NCBI GenBank assembly: GCA_004295005.1
Contig: SHNG01000163.1
Coordinates: 1 to 36,225, forward strand
Direction of reading: 5' to 3'
DNA length: 36,225 nt
DNA from: Gammaproteobacteria bacterium
Lineage (GTDB): Bacteria > Pseudomonadota > Gammaproteobacteria > Xanthomonadales > Rhodanobacteraceae
Part shown: piece by piece, positions 1 through 8,550 of the stretch
Position numbering within the stretch: position 1 is the stretch's first letter
Layout: each line of letters opens with the position of its first letter
The notes under the pieces: generated by a model
Databases searched by the model: none
Told to the model about the DNA's origin: nothing
The model's input: only the letters and a program-made list of their open reading frames with translations
Position numbers and translations under genes: made by a program

Positions 1-156
1 GCGTTTGCCGGCGAGAACCCCGACCGCTCGGTCTATTACCCCGACGACGAACAATACCTGCTCGACATGGAGCCGCTGGTCCGCCACTACGAGGTGGTCG
101 GCGAACTGAGTGATCCTGCAGCGCTGGCTGCGGCCATCGACAAATCCAAACTTTAA
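1..156 (+). CDS. C-terminal fragment of an unrecognised protein
   Basis: Frame 1 is open from the window edge to a TAA at 154-156 and encodes 51 residues rich in acidic and aromatic positions (NPDRSVYYPDDEQYLLDMEP, then a helix-like tail ending AAIDKSKL). There are no stops and codon use is GC-rich like the genuine genes nearby, so I take it as the end of a real gene whose start lies outside the window. I do not recognise the family. The tail has no membrane segment and no exported-protein C-terminal tag. Confidence 0.6.
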   Translation, partial: AFAGENPDRSVYYPDDEQYLLDMEPLVRHYEVVGELSDPAALAAAIDKSKL

Positions 157-424
157 GGCTACGCAGATCAAATCGTCTTCGCGGTGAACGCCGGGATCCA
201 CCTTGATTTCAACGGCAGGTTGGCAAAGCCCAAATGGATTCCGGCTTGCGCCGGAATGACGGCGGAAGCAAATTGTCGGGTATTGCCTTGAGCAGAAAGC
301 GAGCGCCGGGCGTGAAATCCCCGACACTCGCAGGCGGTCCTTATGCTGGTTCGAAGCCGTTTCGCCCTGGAAGGGCGACGGTTGCGACCCGATATCCATG
401 CCCTTGCTTGATCCAGGAGTTGTC
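157..424. other. Intergenic region with palindromic repeat
   Basis: No gene seen. Bases 239-256 form a perfect 7-bp hairpin (TTCCGGC-TTGC-GCCGGAA) followed by TGACGG. This is a copy of the CGTCATTCC-type palindrome that recurs at 26653-26742. A partial opposite arm (CGCCGGGATCCACCTTGATT) lies at about 189-208, so the copy resembles a decayed inverted pair. The remainder, about 264-413, would hold the msrA promoter; I see no convincing -10/-35 pair. Confidence 0.6.
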
Positions 425-1066
425 ATGAACCTCGTTTGCGAGATTCCCGGCGCCAACCTTGCCATTGCCCGCGGCGAGTTCCCCAACCCCGAGCGCGATA
501 TCGACCCCACGTCGGCGCAAGGGGAACAACGGGCGGTGCTGGCCGGCGGCTGTTTCTGGTGCGTTGAGGCGGTGTTCAAGGAGCTGGAGGGTGTGCTTGG
601 AGTCACCTCCGGCTACAGCGGCGATGGCGCGCACAACGCCGACTACAAGACCGTATGCAGCGGCACCACCAACCATGCGGAAGTGGTATCGATCCGCTTC
701 GACCCGCAGCGCATCAGCTTCGGCCAGTTGCTGCGCGTGTTTTTCTCCGTGGCGCATGACCCGACCCAGCTCAACCGCCAGGGCGAGGATCGCGGTCGCC
801 AGTATCGTTCTGCCATTTTCCATCTTGATGATGCACAACGCGACGTCGCTCTCGCCTACATCCGTCAACTCGACGCGGCGGGCGTGTTCCATGGGCCCAT
901 CGTCACCGAGGTGGTGGCGCTGGAAGCCTTCCATGAAGCCGAGGCCTATCACCAGAACTATGCCGAGCTGCATCCCGAGCAGGGCTACATCGCCGCCGTC
1001 GCCCTGCCCAAGGTGGCCAAGCTCAAGCAGAAATATGCGCACAAGCTGAAGGGCACAAAAGCATGA
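425..1066 (+). CDS. msrA: Peptide-methionine (S)-S-oxide reductase MsrA
   Basis: Reduces the S-epimer of methionine sulfoxide in proteins, with thioredoxin as the usual reductant. The 213-residue protein carries the family signature GGCFWCVE, with catalytic Cys43 followed by Cys46, then the SGYSGD and NHAEVV blocks typical of MsrA. There is no classical C-terminal resolving-cysteine pair, so recycling may use Cys46 or another cysteine (inference). The ATG at 425 is chosen because AGGAG sits five bases upstream; an in-frame ATG at 398 lacks such a site. There is no signal peptide, so it should be cytoplasmic. The stop codon overlaps the msrB start (ATGA), so the pair is probably translated together. 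Confidence 0.95.
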   Translation: MNLVCEIPGANLAIARGEFPNPERDIDPTSAQGEQRAVLAGGCFWCVEAVFKELEGVLGVTSGYSGDGAHNADYKTVCSGTTNHAEVVSIRFDPQRISFGQLLRVFFSVAHDPTQLNRQGEDRGRQYRSAIFHLDDAQRDVALAYIRQLDAAGVFHGPIVTEVVALEAFHEAEAYHQNYAELHPEQGYIAAVALPKVAKLKQKYAHKLKGTKA

Positions 1067-1488
1067 GTCACTCCGCATCCGGCCACGACATCACGCCACT
1101 GGAAAGTGCGCAGCGCGACCAGCTCGCCAGCAAGCTCTCCCCAGAGGAACGCCACGTGTTGCTCGATCACGGCACCGAGCGACCGTTCTGCGGCGGCCTG
1201 CTCGACAACAAGCAGGATGGCACTTACCAATGCCGACTGTGCGCGTTGCCGCTGTTCAAGTCCGACAACAAGTTTGATTCCGGCACCGGCTGGCCCAGTT
1301 TCTTTGCGCCCTTCGACAAGGATCATGTTCGCGAAATCCGCGATACCAGCCACGGCATGCTGCGCATCGAGATCCGCTGCGCGCGCTGCGACAGTCATCT
1401 CGGCCATGTGTTTCCCGACGGCCCGCGCCCGACCGGCCTGCGCTATTGCTTGAATTCCATTGCGATGGAATTTGCCCCACTCACCTAA
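1063..1488 (+). CDS. msrB: Peptide-methionine (R)-S-oxide reductase MsrB
   Basis: Reduces the R-epimer of methionine sulfoxide, complementing MsrA. The 141-residue protein is a full-length stand-alone MsrB domain. Zinc-site cysteines are at 57/60 (CRLC) and 106/109 (CARC), the GTGWPSF block is at 74-80, HLGHVF follows the second CxxC, and the catalytic RYCLNS places the selenocysteine-equivalent Cys at 129. Cys43 (PFCGG) may be the resolving residue (inference). The gene starts inside the msrA stop codon, which implies translational coupling. The first GTAG-family palindrome begins at the base after the stop. Confidence 0.96.
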   Translation: MSHSASGHDITPLESAQRDQLASKLSPEERHVLLDHGTERPFCGGLLDNKQDGTYQCRLCALPLFKSDNKFDSGTGWPSFFAPFDKDHVREIRDTSHGMLRIEIRCARCDSHLGHVFPDGPRPTGLRYCLNSIAMEFAPLT

Positions 1489-1711
1489 AGCGGAGCTTGC
1501 TCCGCTTGAAATCTCGCACCCCGTTTGTAGAGCGGAGCTTGCTCCGCTTGAAATACACCGCGTTTGTAGAGCGGAGCTTGCTCCGCTTGAAATACACCTC
1601 AAATCCAGCCGAGCAAGCTCGGCTCTACAGCAATCTCGCACCCCGTTTGTAGAGCGGAGCTTGCTCCGCTTGAAATACACCGCAATCCAGCCGAGCAAGC
1701 TCGGCTCGACA
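1489..1711. repeat. REP array, family 1 (six palindromes)
   Basis: Six copies of a GTAG-headed palindrome fill the whole gap. Variant A (stem AGCGGAGC-TT-GCTCCGCT) lies at 1489-1507, 1527-1549, 1566-1588 and 1649-1671. Variant B, in the opposite orientation with a compensated stem (AGCCGAGC-AA-GCTCGGCT), lies at 1607-1628 and 1689-1710. Every A copy except the first is preceded by GTAG, and the first B copy ends in CTAC. This is the architecture of REP elements mobilised by RAYT transposases, and A/B pairs in opposite orientation resemble REPIN doublets. The last B copy abuts the stop codon of the next minus-strand gene. The hairpins could also act as transcription ends for the two convergent genes. 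Confidence 0.85.
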
Positions 1712-4189
1712 TCAAGGATCGAAACCATCCACAAAGATCGGCAGTTCAACGGCTTCCACCGCGCCGATGTCGCAATCCACACTGGAGCCGTTGCGCCGCG
1801 CCGCGCCGGTGGCATCCAGCGGCACGGGAAAATACCCCGTGTCCTCACACGCTCCTGCGGGAATGGCATCGACCGCGGGACTGCCGGGCCCGGGTGAATG
1901 GAATGGCATGCCGGCAATGGATTGGCGCGGGCCGAGTTCCGGGTCGGCATTGAGCAGGTTGGTGCTGGTATCGCCGGAGATCACGCAACTGTCGCCAGGT
2001 ACGGCGATCAGGTTGTAACCCAAACTGACCAGACTCGAACTGAATTCGGCGGTTTCGCAGTCCGAAGCCTCCGTGCCGGCGAGGTTTCCCGCCAGCAGCA
2101 GGTTGCGCACCCGGTTGTCTTGCCCGCCAACAGTCAGGCCGCCGGCGTATTGCGTGCTTGGAGGTGGGAAGTTGTTTGCGGAACTGTTGTTGACGATGCT
2201 GACAAAGCTGGCCGAGAAGATTCCGTAGAGCATCGCACCTCCCCCATACAACGCACTCAGGTTTCCGGCAATCGTGCCGTTGAGCAGGGTGAGCCCATCG
2301 CTGGCGGCGTCGTACGGTGATGGCCCAATCGCATGAACGCCGCCACTGAAAACGGAGTACCCACCCGGCTGCATGACAGTGTTGTCGATGATGGCAAAGC
2401 GCTCGAAGCGGCTCTCCGCGGCATGCGGCAAGTCGCTGTTACCGGAGTTGGCCGATCTGGTATCGACATACAAGCCACCTCCTTGCGAATAATCTGCGGG
2501 TGTCGCATCGATGATGTTGTCGCGGATCACCACGTTGTAGAACAGGGTCTTGCCACCGGTCACCTTGACGCCGCCGCCTTCAAGATGGGAATTGGGGTCC
2601 TGGTCAAACGGCTCAATGACCAGCTCGCCCCCGCTCAAGGTGGCATTGAACAGGGCAAATGCGAGGGGATGGTGCCGATAGTCGTATGCGGAGCCGGTGC
2701 CATCGCGCCCGCGCACCTCCAGCACCCGGTCGGCCACGTTGCTGATGATCTTCGTGTCATCGGCGTCACCTGCGCCCATCAGGGTCAATTGCAAGGGATT
2801 GTCGTAGTTGTCATCGTCCTGTTTGACATCGATGTCGCCGCCATCAAAGTCATCAGAAAGATTCAAGTCCCGATTCAGGATGTAACTGCCAGCCGGAAGG
2901 TTGACGAACCAGCGCCCGCCGCTTTTGCTGGCTTCCATGGTCAGCGCACGCAGGGTGCAGACATTGCCTTGCGCCTGGCATACCCCATCGCCGGGATTGA
3001 GGTCCGGGAAATCGGCAAAGGAATTCACCATGGCATCGACTTTCAGTTCGTAGGACCCGATGTCACAGGAGCTGGCACGCGCAACACCCCGTGCGTCACT
3101 GCTCAGGCAGGCCAGCAGCACGTTTGAGTTGCTTGGGTTGCCTGCATCGATGGCGGCGCTTCCGGCGAGCAGGGCATGGGTGGGCCGGCCCGAGCCAAAA
3201 TCGAACAGCGGCGACAAGCGTGCATCCGTACTGGTCGGGTTGCCACTGGTCGAGGCAAAGCTGCATTCATCCACCACGCCGATCATCGTGTAGGCGCGTG
3301 ACCCAAGCTGGGTGCCGGGTGAACAACGCAGGTCCGACACATCGCCGTTGTCATTGGTGTTGCCTACCAGGATGCTGTTGGCGAGGTTGATACCCGTGGT
3401 GTCGCCCAATACGTAACGAATACCAGCCCCACCTTGCGCACGATTGTTGGTCACCGTCGAGTTGCGCAGACGAAACCACGCAGCTGCGTAAATTCCACCT
3501 CCGCCGACAATCGCGCTGTTGCCGCTGATCGTCAGGTTGTTCAAGACCGCTTCGGTTCCACTCGTTTGCGAAAGTGAAAGGCCACCGCCGTAGGTAGCCG
3601 CGTTGCCGATGATGCTGACCTTGTCCAGACTGATGCTGCCGCTGCCGGATACGTGTACGGCGCCACCGAGATCCGCGTTGCCGCCGCGCAGGACGCTGCG
3701 GTTGATGGTCAATCCGGCGATGGTGTTCTTGCGCACCACGCCACCATCGTTGGCGCTGGCGCCGACCACGCTGCCACCGATGACCGTGACATCGTTCAAG
3801 GTCAGGGAGCCGCCGGTAAGAACGTCAATGGCGCGGTCGAATTCGGGTGCGACAATGATGGATTTTTCGGGGCCGGCACCCTGGATGGTGATGGTGGAAT
3901 ACACGTCCAGATCGCCGGTGAAGTTCTGATCCTCATCTGCCGCACCATCACCAATCACCGTGAACACGGGCCTGACATCAATCGGGAAAAGCAGCAGGGT
4001 GTCGGCCCCCGCGCCGCTCGCACAGTCATTGTAGGGATTGTCGGTATTGGCGGCATGAATCGCATCGCGCAGTTCGCAACCGGTTCCTCCATCGGGATAC
4101 ACGTTGATTGTGGCTGCGGACAAGTCCTGTACGCCCGTCAGGCAGAACAGCATGCAGACGCCGACAAGGAGAGTTTGTTTGGTTTTCAT
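1712..4189 (-). CDS. Secreted double beta-helix protein with two CSLREA-type modules
   Basis: The 825-residue exported protein starts with a signal peptide (MKTKQTLLVG then a Leu/Cys-rich core ending LSAA). It contains two consecutive units. Each opens with a CSLREA-like N-terminal module (CELRDAIHAAN near residue 35; NPGDGVC...CTLRALTMEAS near residue 390), continues with right-handed parallel beta-helix coils rich in GGG and N-N turns, and closes with a choice-of-anchor-Q-like end (CDIGSYE; CDIGAVE). After the second unit come only ELPIFVDGFDP and the stop. Start 4189 is preferred over the upstream ATG at 4249 because it begins the signal peptide and has GGAAG at suitable spacing. Such proteins are usually surface or extracellular; the ligand is unknown. 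Confidence 0.85.
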   Translation of the reverse strand: MKTKQTLLVGVCMLFCLTGVQDLSAATINVYPDGGTGCELRDAIHAANTDNPYNDCASGAGADTLLLFPIDVRPVFTVIGDGAADEDQNFTGDLDVYSTITIQGAGPEKSIIVAPEFDRAIDVLTGGSLTLNDVTVIGGSVVGASANDGGVVRKNTIAGLTINRSVLRGGNADLGGAVHVSGSGSISLDKVSIIGNAATYGGGLSLSQTSGTEAVLNNLTISGNSAIVGGGGIYAAAWFRLRNSTVTNNRAQGGAGIRYVLGDTTGINLANSILVGNTNDNGDVSDLRCSPGTQLGSRAYTMIGVVDECSFASTSGNPTSTDARLSPLFDFGSGRPTHALLAGSAAIDAGNPSNSNVLLACLSSDARGVARASSCDIGSYELKVDAMVNSFADFPDLNPGDGVCQAQGNVCTLRALTMEASKSGGRWFVNLPAGSYILNRDLNLSDDFDGGDIDVKQDDDNYDNPLQLTLMGAGDADDTKIISNVADRVLEVRGRDGTGSAYDYRHHPLAFALFNATLSGGELVIEPFDQDPNSHLEGGGVKVTGGKTLFYNVVIRDNIIDATPADYSQGGGLYVDTRSANSGNSDLPHAAESRFERFAIIDNTVMQPGGYSVFSGGVHAIGPSPYDAASDGLTLLNGTIAGNLSALYGGGAMLYGIFSASFVSIVNNSSANNFPPPSTQYAGGLTVGGQDNRVRNLLLAGNLAGTEASDCETAEFSSSLVSLGYNLIAVPGDSCVISGDTSTNLLNADPELGPRQSIAGMPFHSPGPGSPAVDAIPAGACEDTGYFPVPLDATGAARRNGSSVDCDIGAVEAVELPIFVDGFDP

Positions 4190-4493
4190 GGGTTCGCTTC
4201 CGGTCTTCGGCGCATTGGCGCGCACGGTCTTTCCGGTTCCAATGTCCACCGAAGCCCAAAACCAACAGGGTGCAAGCCGAGCAAGCTCGGCTCTACATCA
4301 AGCACCATTCCCCGTAGAGCGGAGCTTGCTCCGCTTCGACAAGCAAAAGCCAAGGCAAAAAGCCGAGCAAGCTCGGCTCTACATCAAGCACCATTCCCCG
4401 TAGAGCGGAGCTTGCTCCGCTTCGGCAAGCAAAAGCCAAGGCAAAAGCCGAGCAAGCTCGGCTCTACAAAGGGCGTCCAGCGACTCCGCCGGT
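4190..4493. repeat. Tandem REP array, family 1, 86-bp period
   Basis: Five alternating palindromes: variant B at 4275-4296, A at 4314-4336, B at 4361-4382, A at 4400-4422 and B at 4446-4467. The B-A pair plus its spacer repeats with a period of 86 bp (then 85), so this is a tandem duplication of a whole REPIN-like doublet, not independent insertions. Bases 4190-4274 are the leader of the downstream minus-strand gene and contain CTGTTGGTTTTGGG on the minus strand, loosely like the box upstream of two neighbouring exoprotein genes. Confidence 0.85.
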
Positions 4494-5576
4494 CTACTCC
4501 ACCAACTCAAAGCTGTCGGCAAAGATGCGGTCGATGTTTTCGTAGGCGCCAATATCGACTCGGCCTTCGTTGATGCGCGCTTCTCCGTTCAGGTCCAGGG
4601 AGGACAAGACGAAATCTTCGGTGCCGGCATTGCGCAATGGCGAATCCAGGGTCGGGCGCAGGTCGTCGTTGAGCAGATCGACGAAACCTGGATTGGCAAA
4701 GGAAATATTGCCGACTTCCTGGGACGGCAGGGTGCCGGAGAGGCTCACATAATTGTTGTAGTAGAGATCAACGCTGCCACCGGAAAAACTTGCCAGCGCA
4801 ATATCACTGGCGATGTTTGCAGCAAACACGTTGTTGTAGAACAGCGCCCGTGCCGATCCGCCAAAGCGTCCCCCACCGTTCGAACACGAAGCACCGGAGG
4901 TGCACGCGTTGCCGACGATGGTATTGCTGCCAATGAAAGCCCGGGTCGTCGCTGGATCGGTGGCATTGACGGTGAAGCTGAATGCGCAGCTCCCGTCGGA
5001 GCAGCGATTGAGCAGGAACAGGTTGTTGCGCACATTGGCGATGCCCTCGGTGTAAAGCTTCATGCCGCCGCCAAACGTGGTGCTGGTGTTGCGATCGAAG
5101 ATGACCCGGGTGACAACGATGTTTCCGCTGAAGCCGGCACCACCGCCGATATCGAGGCCCGCGCCTTGTTGGGACGTGAAACCATCGCGGATGGTCAGGT
5201 TGGACACGCTCAGGGTTCCGCTGGAACTCGCCGATCCACTGAGCTTAAGTACCTGCCGGGTATCGGAGCCGCTGAGCACGGTCGCGCCCGGATTGCTGAC
5301 CTGACGAACGCAAAGCTGATCGGGTGGAATGGAGTACCAGCCTCCGCTGACGCTCACGGATGAATCCTCGCTGGTCGAATAGGCGAAGGCCACGGCGCTG
5401 CTGCCGGTATAGGTGCCGGCCTCGATCCGGATCGTGTCGGCCTCGCCATTGCTTGAGGCCATCATCAAGGCCTGCTGCAGGGTGGCGTTGGTGCCGACGC
5501 AAAATTCCGCCGCGGTTGCAGGGCCGCTGGCGACAAGTGCGATCATCAACAGAATGGATTTCCCATAAGCGGTCAC
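4494..5576 (-). CDS. Secreted right-handed beta-helix protein
   Basis: A 360-residue protein with an N-terminal signal peptide (Lys-Ser-Ile-Leu-Leu-Met core ending PATAA) and mature N-terminus EFCVGTNATLQQAL. The body is a parallel beta-helix with repeated strand-turn units (LTIRDG, VIFDRN, NNLFLLN) and ends in a choice-of-anchor-Q-like block (RVDIGAYEN), then DRIFADSFELVE. The start is GTG at 5576, supported by GGGAG seven bases upstream. It is clearly paralogous to the protein at 9123-10232: both open FCV...LQ-AL, share a GNGE/SNGE-AD-IRI-TGTY-type segment and keep the same block order. Its substrate is not evident; no polysaccharide-lyase catalytic motif is visible. Confidence 0.85.
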   Translation of the reverse strand: MTAYGKSILLMIALVASGPATAAEFCVGTNATLQQALMMASSNGEADTIRIEAGTYTGSSAVAFAYSTSEDSSVSVSGGWYSIPPDQLCVRQVSNPGATVLSGSDTRQVLKLSGSASSSGTLSVSNLTIRDGFTSQQGAGLDIGGGAGFSGNIVVTRVIFDRNTSTTFGGGMKLYTEGIANVRNNLFLLNRCSDGSCAFSFTVNATDPATTRAFIGSNTIVGNACTSGASCSNGGGRFGGSARALFYNNVFAANIASDIALASFSGGSVDLYYNNYVSLSGTLPSQEVGNISFANPGFVDLLNDDLRPTLDSPLRNAGTEDFVLSSLDLNGEARINEGRVDIGAYENIDRIFADSFELVE

Positions 5577-5792
5577 GATGATTCTCCCGTTGCGTTGCGA
5601 AAAAGGAATCTGCGCGGTTACCGCGCATGCAGCCGAGCAAGCTCGGCTCTACAACAACCGCTAGGCGCGTAGAGCAGAAATTGCTCCGCTCTCGACACCA
5701 CCGCGCATGCAGCCGAGCAAGCTCGGCTCTACAACAACCGCGAGCCGCGTAGAGCGGAGCTTGCTCCGCTCGCAACCCTGCGGACTTGAGGC
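5577..5792. repeat. REP array, family 1, 80-bp tandem unit
   Basis: Two copies of an 80-bp unit, each with a B palindrome (5631-5652 and 5711-5732) followed by an A palindrome (5669-5690 and 5749-5770). Both units begin with the same CCGCGCATGC leader. The A copy at 5669 is degraded (AGCAGAAATTGCTCCGCT), while the second is intact. Bases 5577-5630 are the leader of the minus-strand gene starting at 5576. Confidence 0.85.
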
Positions 5793-8300
5793 TCACGGCT
5801 CGAAACCATCCGCGAAGATGAGATCGCCCAGCCCGGCCGCGAATTCATCCAGCACCATGAGGCCCTGGGTACCGCCACTGCCGGTGGTGAAACTGGTCAC
5901 CACGCTGCCGTCGTCCAGGCGCGCACGAACCACGCGTCCGCTGGTGATGCCTCCGGTCCAGAAGGTTTCACCATCGGGATCGAGGCTCATGGCGTAGAGG
6001 CCGTTGATGTTGTTTTCACCCAGGCTGGTGCGGGTGTATTCCTGCACCAGCGCGCCATTCGGATTGAAGCGGACGATGCTGTCGGGGCAGGTCACCATCA
6101 GATCGCCGTTGGGCAGTTGCTTCAGCGCGCCGCAAGGAGGCCCCTGACCTGTATCGAGCGAACTCATGGCCTGCTCGAGGCAGACATCGTAGCGACGCAC
6201 CTCAGTATCTTCGGAGTTGTAGAAGACGATGCATTGGTCGGCATCCAGTTCGATATTGTCGGTACCGGACAAGCCCACCGGCACAGCAAGGCTTCGCAAC
6301 ACGCGCCCGTCGGGCGCCACGTAACGCAACAAGGCTGTCTTGGCTTCAGGGGGAACTTCTTCGCCAATCCAGACGTTTCCGAGCGCATCGAAGGCGCAGC
6401 TTTCCTCGCTTCCCATGAACCCGCCGAAGGTCTCGTCAAGCACGGTGCCGGCTACGGACATCAACACGGGGCCGGGGCCGTAGTTGAAGCGCCCGGTCAG
6501 CACCTCACCTGAGGATGAACGACACATGGGAACGCCGATGGGGCTCAGGGTATTGGGCAGCTTGTTGTCCCAACCATCGACGAATTCGCCGTCGGTGGTG
6601 TAGCGACTGATCTTGCTGACCTGCCCGGTTGGCGTCGGCTGGTTGGTGGTCTTGCCGATCAGCAGATAGCGTCGCCCCGGCGGACCATCGTCATCGACAA
6701 TGCGCCCCTCCGCGCTGAACGTGAATCGGCGGTAATTGCCGAAGCTGGCGTTCTGCAGGGTGCTGGTGTTGGTGGCGTCATCGGTGATGATTGAAAACGC
6801 CTCGTCGCCTTCGATGGAGACATCACTAATGATCGTGATCGGGATCTGCTTGATCGTTTCTCCCGGCGCGAAGGCCACGTTGCCGAGGGCATTGTCGTAG
6901 TCCGCCGCGTTGCCACCGGCGGCGATGGTGACCGCCGTGCCGGGACTGGTGGTGTAGCCAAAACTCACGGTTTCGCTGGTGGGTGCCGACAGGCTGACCG
7001 CCACCTGCATCTGCTGCGTGCCACTGTTGCCTTCGATGACGTGGGTATCGGCAATCGTGAGCGTGGGCACTACGCGCAAATCGGTCTGCGTGTTGGTCGG
7101 TCGCAACGCGAGGCTGAGTGGATAGTCACTCAGCACGCGCTCATGCACGGGTGTTGTCGGAGAATTCCGGCTGGCATGGGTGGCAATCGTGATACTGCTG
7201 TCAATGCCCGGTGCGTAGCCGACCTGAAAGCGCACGCGTGGCGAAACGCGCTGCCACTTGATCGATCCGCTCACGCTGATGCGGTCATGCTGGGTGGCTC
7301 CCGACCCGGCCAGGTCCAGCGCGATCTCGCCCTGGTTGAACTGTGCATTGCCCTGCACATTGAGCACGCCAAACGGATCGCCATTGGAGGCTTCCAGGTC
7401 GAGCAGGCCGGAGGAGAGAAACGGACCGATCACGGTACCGTTGCCCTTGAAGTATTTTCCTGCGCCGATCGTAAGCTGCGCTGCACCGCCATCGAATGTT
7501 CCATCGCGCATGCGAATCGACGTGTTGAAGCTGGCCAGGAATCCGGCCAGCGGATTGAGCACCTTGAAGGTGGCGTTGTTGATCTCGAACAGGCCCGTCG
7601 AGGAAAACTGTCCTCCCGTGGCGCCGCTGCGCTCGATGCGCATGAGGCCGGGGCCCTGGTTGATCCAGTGGCCGTTGTTGTAGATGGACTCTGACGTGGT
7701 GTAACCAAACACATAGTCGCCGCTCACGGTGAGCTGGCCATCGTTTATGAACTGACCGTTGAGGCCGAGGTCGAGGCGAATGCCCGGCCCGCCATTGAAA
7801 CTGGCGGTACCTGCATTGGTCAGGATGGCGCGCCTGAACAGGTTTGATCCGGTCAGTGTTGCTGTCGCGCCAGACTGCACGATGAGTGACAGCAGGGCCG
7901 GTGTCGGTCCACCCGGCGGTGGCAGCGCGCCCGAAAGCGTGGCGCTGGTCATGGAAAAACTGTTGGTTACCGTCAATTGGCGGACCGTGGTCCAGGTCTC
8001 GACCACGCCAAGCTCCGCGCCTGCATTGATCTGCAAGTTGGCGACAGTCGTGAACTGGTTGTTGATCCACGCGATTCCCGAATTCAATACGACACTGTCA
8101 TCTGGCCCCGGCGTTCCGGCTGGCGTGCCATTGCCACTGGTGCAGCCACTCCAGTTGCCCGGGTCATGCCAGGAAGCCGGCGCAGCGGCGCTCCAGGTGC
8201 AAGTTGCCGCGAGTGCATGCGTCGAGCACGCGCAGACGGCGAGAACGGCCCAGAACCAGCGCGTTGGGCGCAACACCGGGGGGGCAGGCAGGGCGGGCAT
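5793..8300 (-). CDS. Secreted Calx-beta / propeller-like repeat protein
   Basis: About 835 residues. An N-terminal hydrophobic stretch (WFWAVLAVCACSTHALA) serves as signal peptide. Next is a passenger-like beta-rich region opening with a W-DPGNWSG block seen in autotransporter-type and extracellular matrix proteins. A Calx-beta domain lies at roughly 408-520 (TIADTHVIEGNSG, ADYDNALGNVAFAPGETIKQ, DDD at its end). Then comes a propeller-like region with NHL/SMP-30-like phrasing (FDALGNVWIGE, MSLDPDGETFWTGG). The protein ends DLIFADGFEP. The ATG at 8300 is used; a TTG at 8333 is in frame but would put charged residues before the hydrophobic core. Shine-Dalgarno support is weak, as GGAGGAGGAG lies about 20 bases too far upstream. 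Calx-beta domains bind calcium; adhesion or matrix function is inference. Confidence 0.8.
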   Translation of the reverse strand: MPALPAPPVLRPTRWFWAVLAVCACSTHALAATCTWSAAAPASWHDPGNWSGCTSGNGTPAGTPGPDDSVVLNSGIAWINNQFTTVANLQINAGAELGVVETWTTVRQLTVTNSFSMTSATLSGALPPPGGPTPALLSLIVQSGATATLTGSNLFRRAILTNAGTASFNGGPGIRLDLGLNGQFINDGQLTVSGDYVFGYTTSESIYNNGHWINQGPGLMRIERSGATGGQFSSTGLFEINNATFKVLNPLAGFLASFNTSIRMRDGTFDGGAAQLTIGAGKYFKGNGTVIGPFLSSGLLDLEASNGDPFGVLNVQGNAQFNQGEIALDLAGSGATQHDRISVSGSIKWQRVSPRVRFQVGYAPGIDSSITIATHASRNSPTTPVHERVLSDYPLSLALRPTNTQTDLRVVPTLTIADTHVIEGNSGTQQMQVAVSLSAPTSETVSFGYTTSPGTAVTIAAGGNAADYDNALGNVAFAPGETIKQIPITIISDVSIEGDEAFSIITDDATNTSTLQNASFGNYRRFTFSAEGRIVDDDGPPGRRYLLIGKTTNQPTPTGQVSKISRYTTDGEFVDGWDNKLPNTLSPIGVPMCRSSSGEVLTGRFNYGPGPVLMSVAGTVLDETFGGFMGSEESCAFDALGNVWIGEEVPPEAKTALLRYVAPDGRVLRSLAVPVGLSGTDNIELDADQCIVFYNSEDTEVRRYDVCLEQAMSSLDTGQGPPCGALKQLPNGDLMVTCPDSIVRFNPNGALVQEYTRTSLGENNINGLYAMSLDPDGETFWTGGITSGRVVRARLDDGSVVTSFTTGSGGTQGLMVLDEFAAGLGDLIFADGFEP

Positions 8301-8345
8301 GGAAGGGATTCCGAATGGGCTCTCCTCCTCCAATGCCTGTTCGTC

Positions 8346-8360
8346 GCCAAATCCAACAAC
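8346..8360 (-). promoter_or_regulatory. Conserved upstream box TTGTTGGATTTGGCG
   Basis: Read on the minus strand, this box lies about 46-60 bases before the exoprotein start at 8300. An almost identical box (TTGTTGGATTTCGCC) lies 56-71 bases before the start at 10232. Both are followed by ACG and, 17 bases after TTGTTG, by GCATTG or GCGTTG. The flanking DNA is not otherwise similar, so the match may mark a shared promoter or operator. Function is inferred. Confidence 0.4.
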
Positions 8361-8505
8361 CGCTGTTCGGATGATTGCCTCGGCATGAACGCAGGTTGGC
8401 TGCTGGCGGACACCGCGCCCACGTCAGGTTTGTTGGAATCGCCCGCCGTCCGCCTTTGAACCGGATGCGACGCCGACCCGGGCGCGCGAGCGACTTCGCG
8501 CTCCT

Positions 8506-8522
8506 GTAGAGCTTGCTCCGTT
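8506..8522 (+). repeat. Degenerate family 1 REP
   Basis: GTAGAGCTTGCTCCGTT is a family 1 A palindrome whose left stem has lost several bases. The rest of 8361-8550 shows no gene or clear signal. Confidence 0.55.
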
Positions 8523-8550
8523 TGCAGCTGGCTGCGCGAACACTTGGCAG

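Noticed and set aside
341..1078. Long minus-strand open frame opposite msrA
   Set aside because: Shadow of the high-GC msrA gene; no domain, and msrA/msrB motifs are unambiguous on the plus strand.
2333..3127. Long plus-strand open frame opposite the double beta-helix gene
   Set aside because: No recognisable family; the minus-strand frame has a signal peptide, CSLREA modules and the terminal tag.
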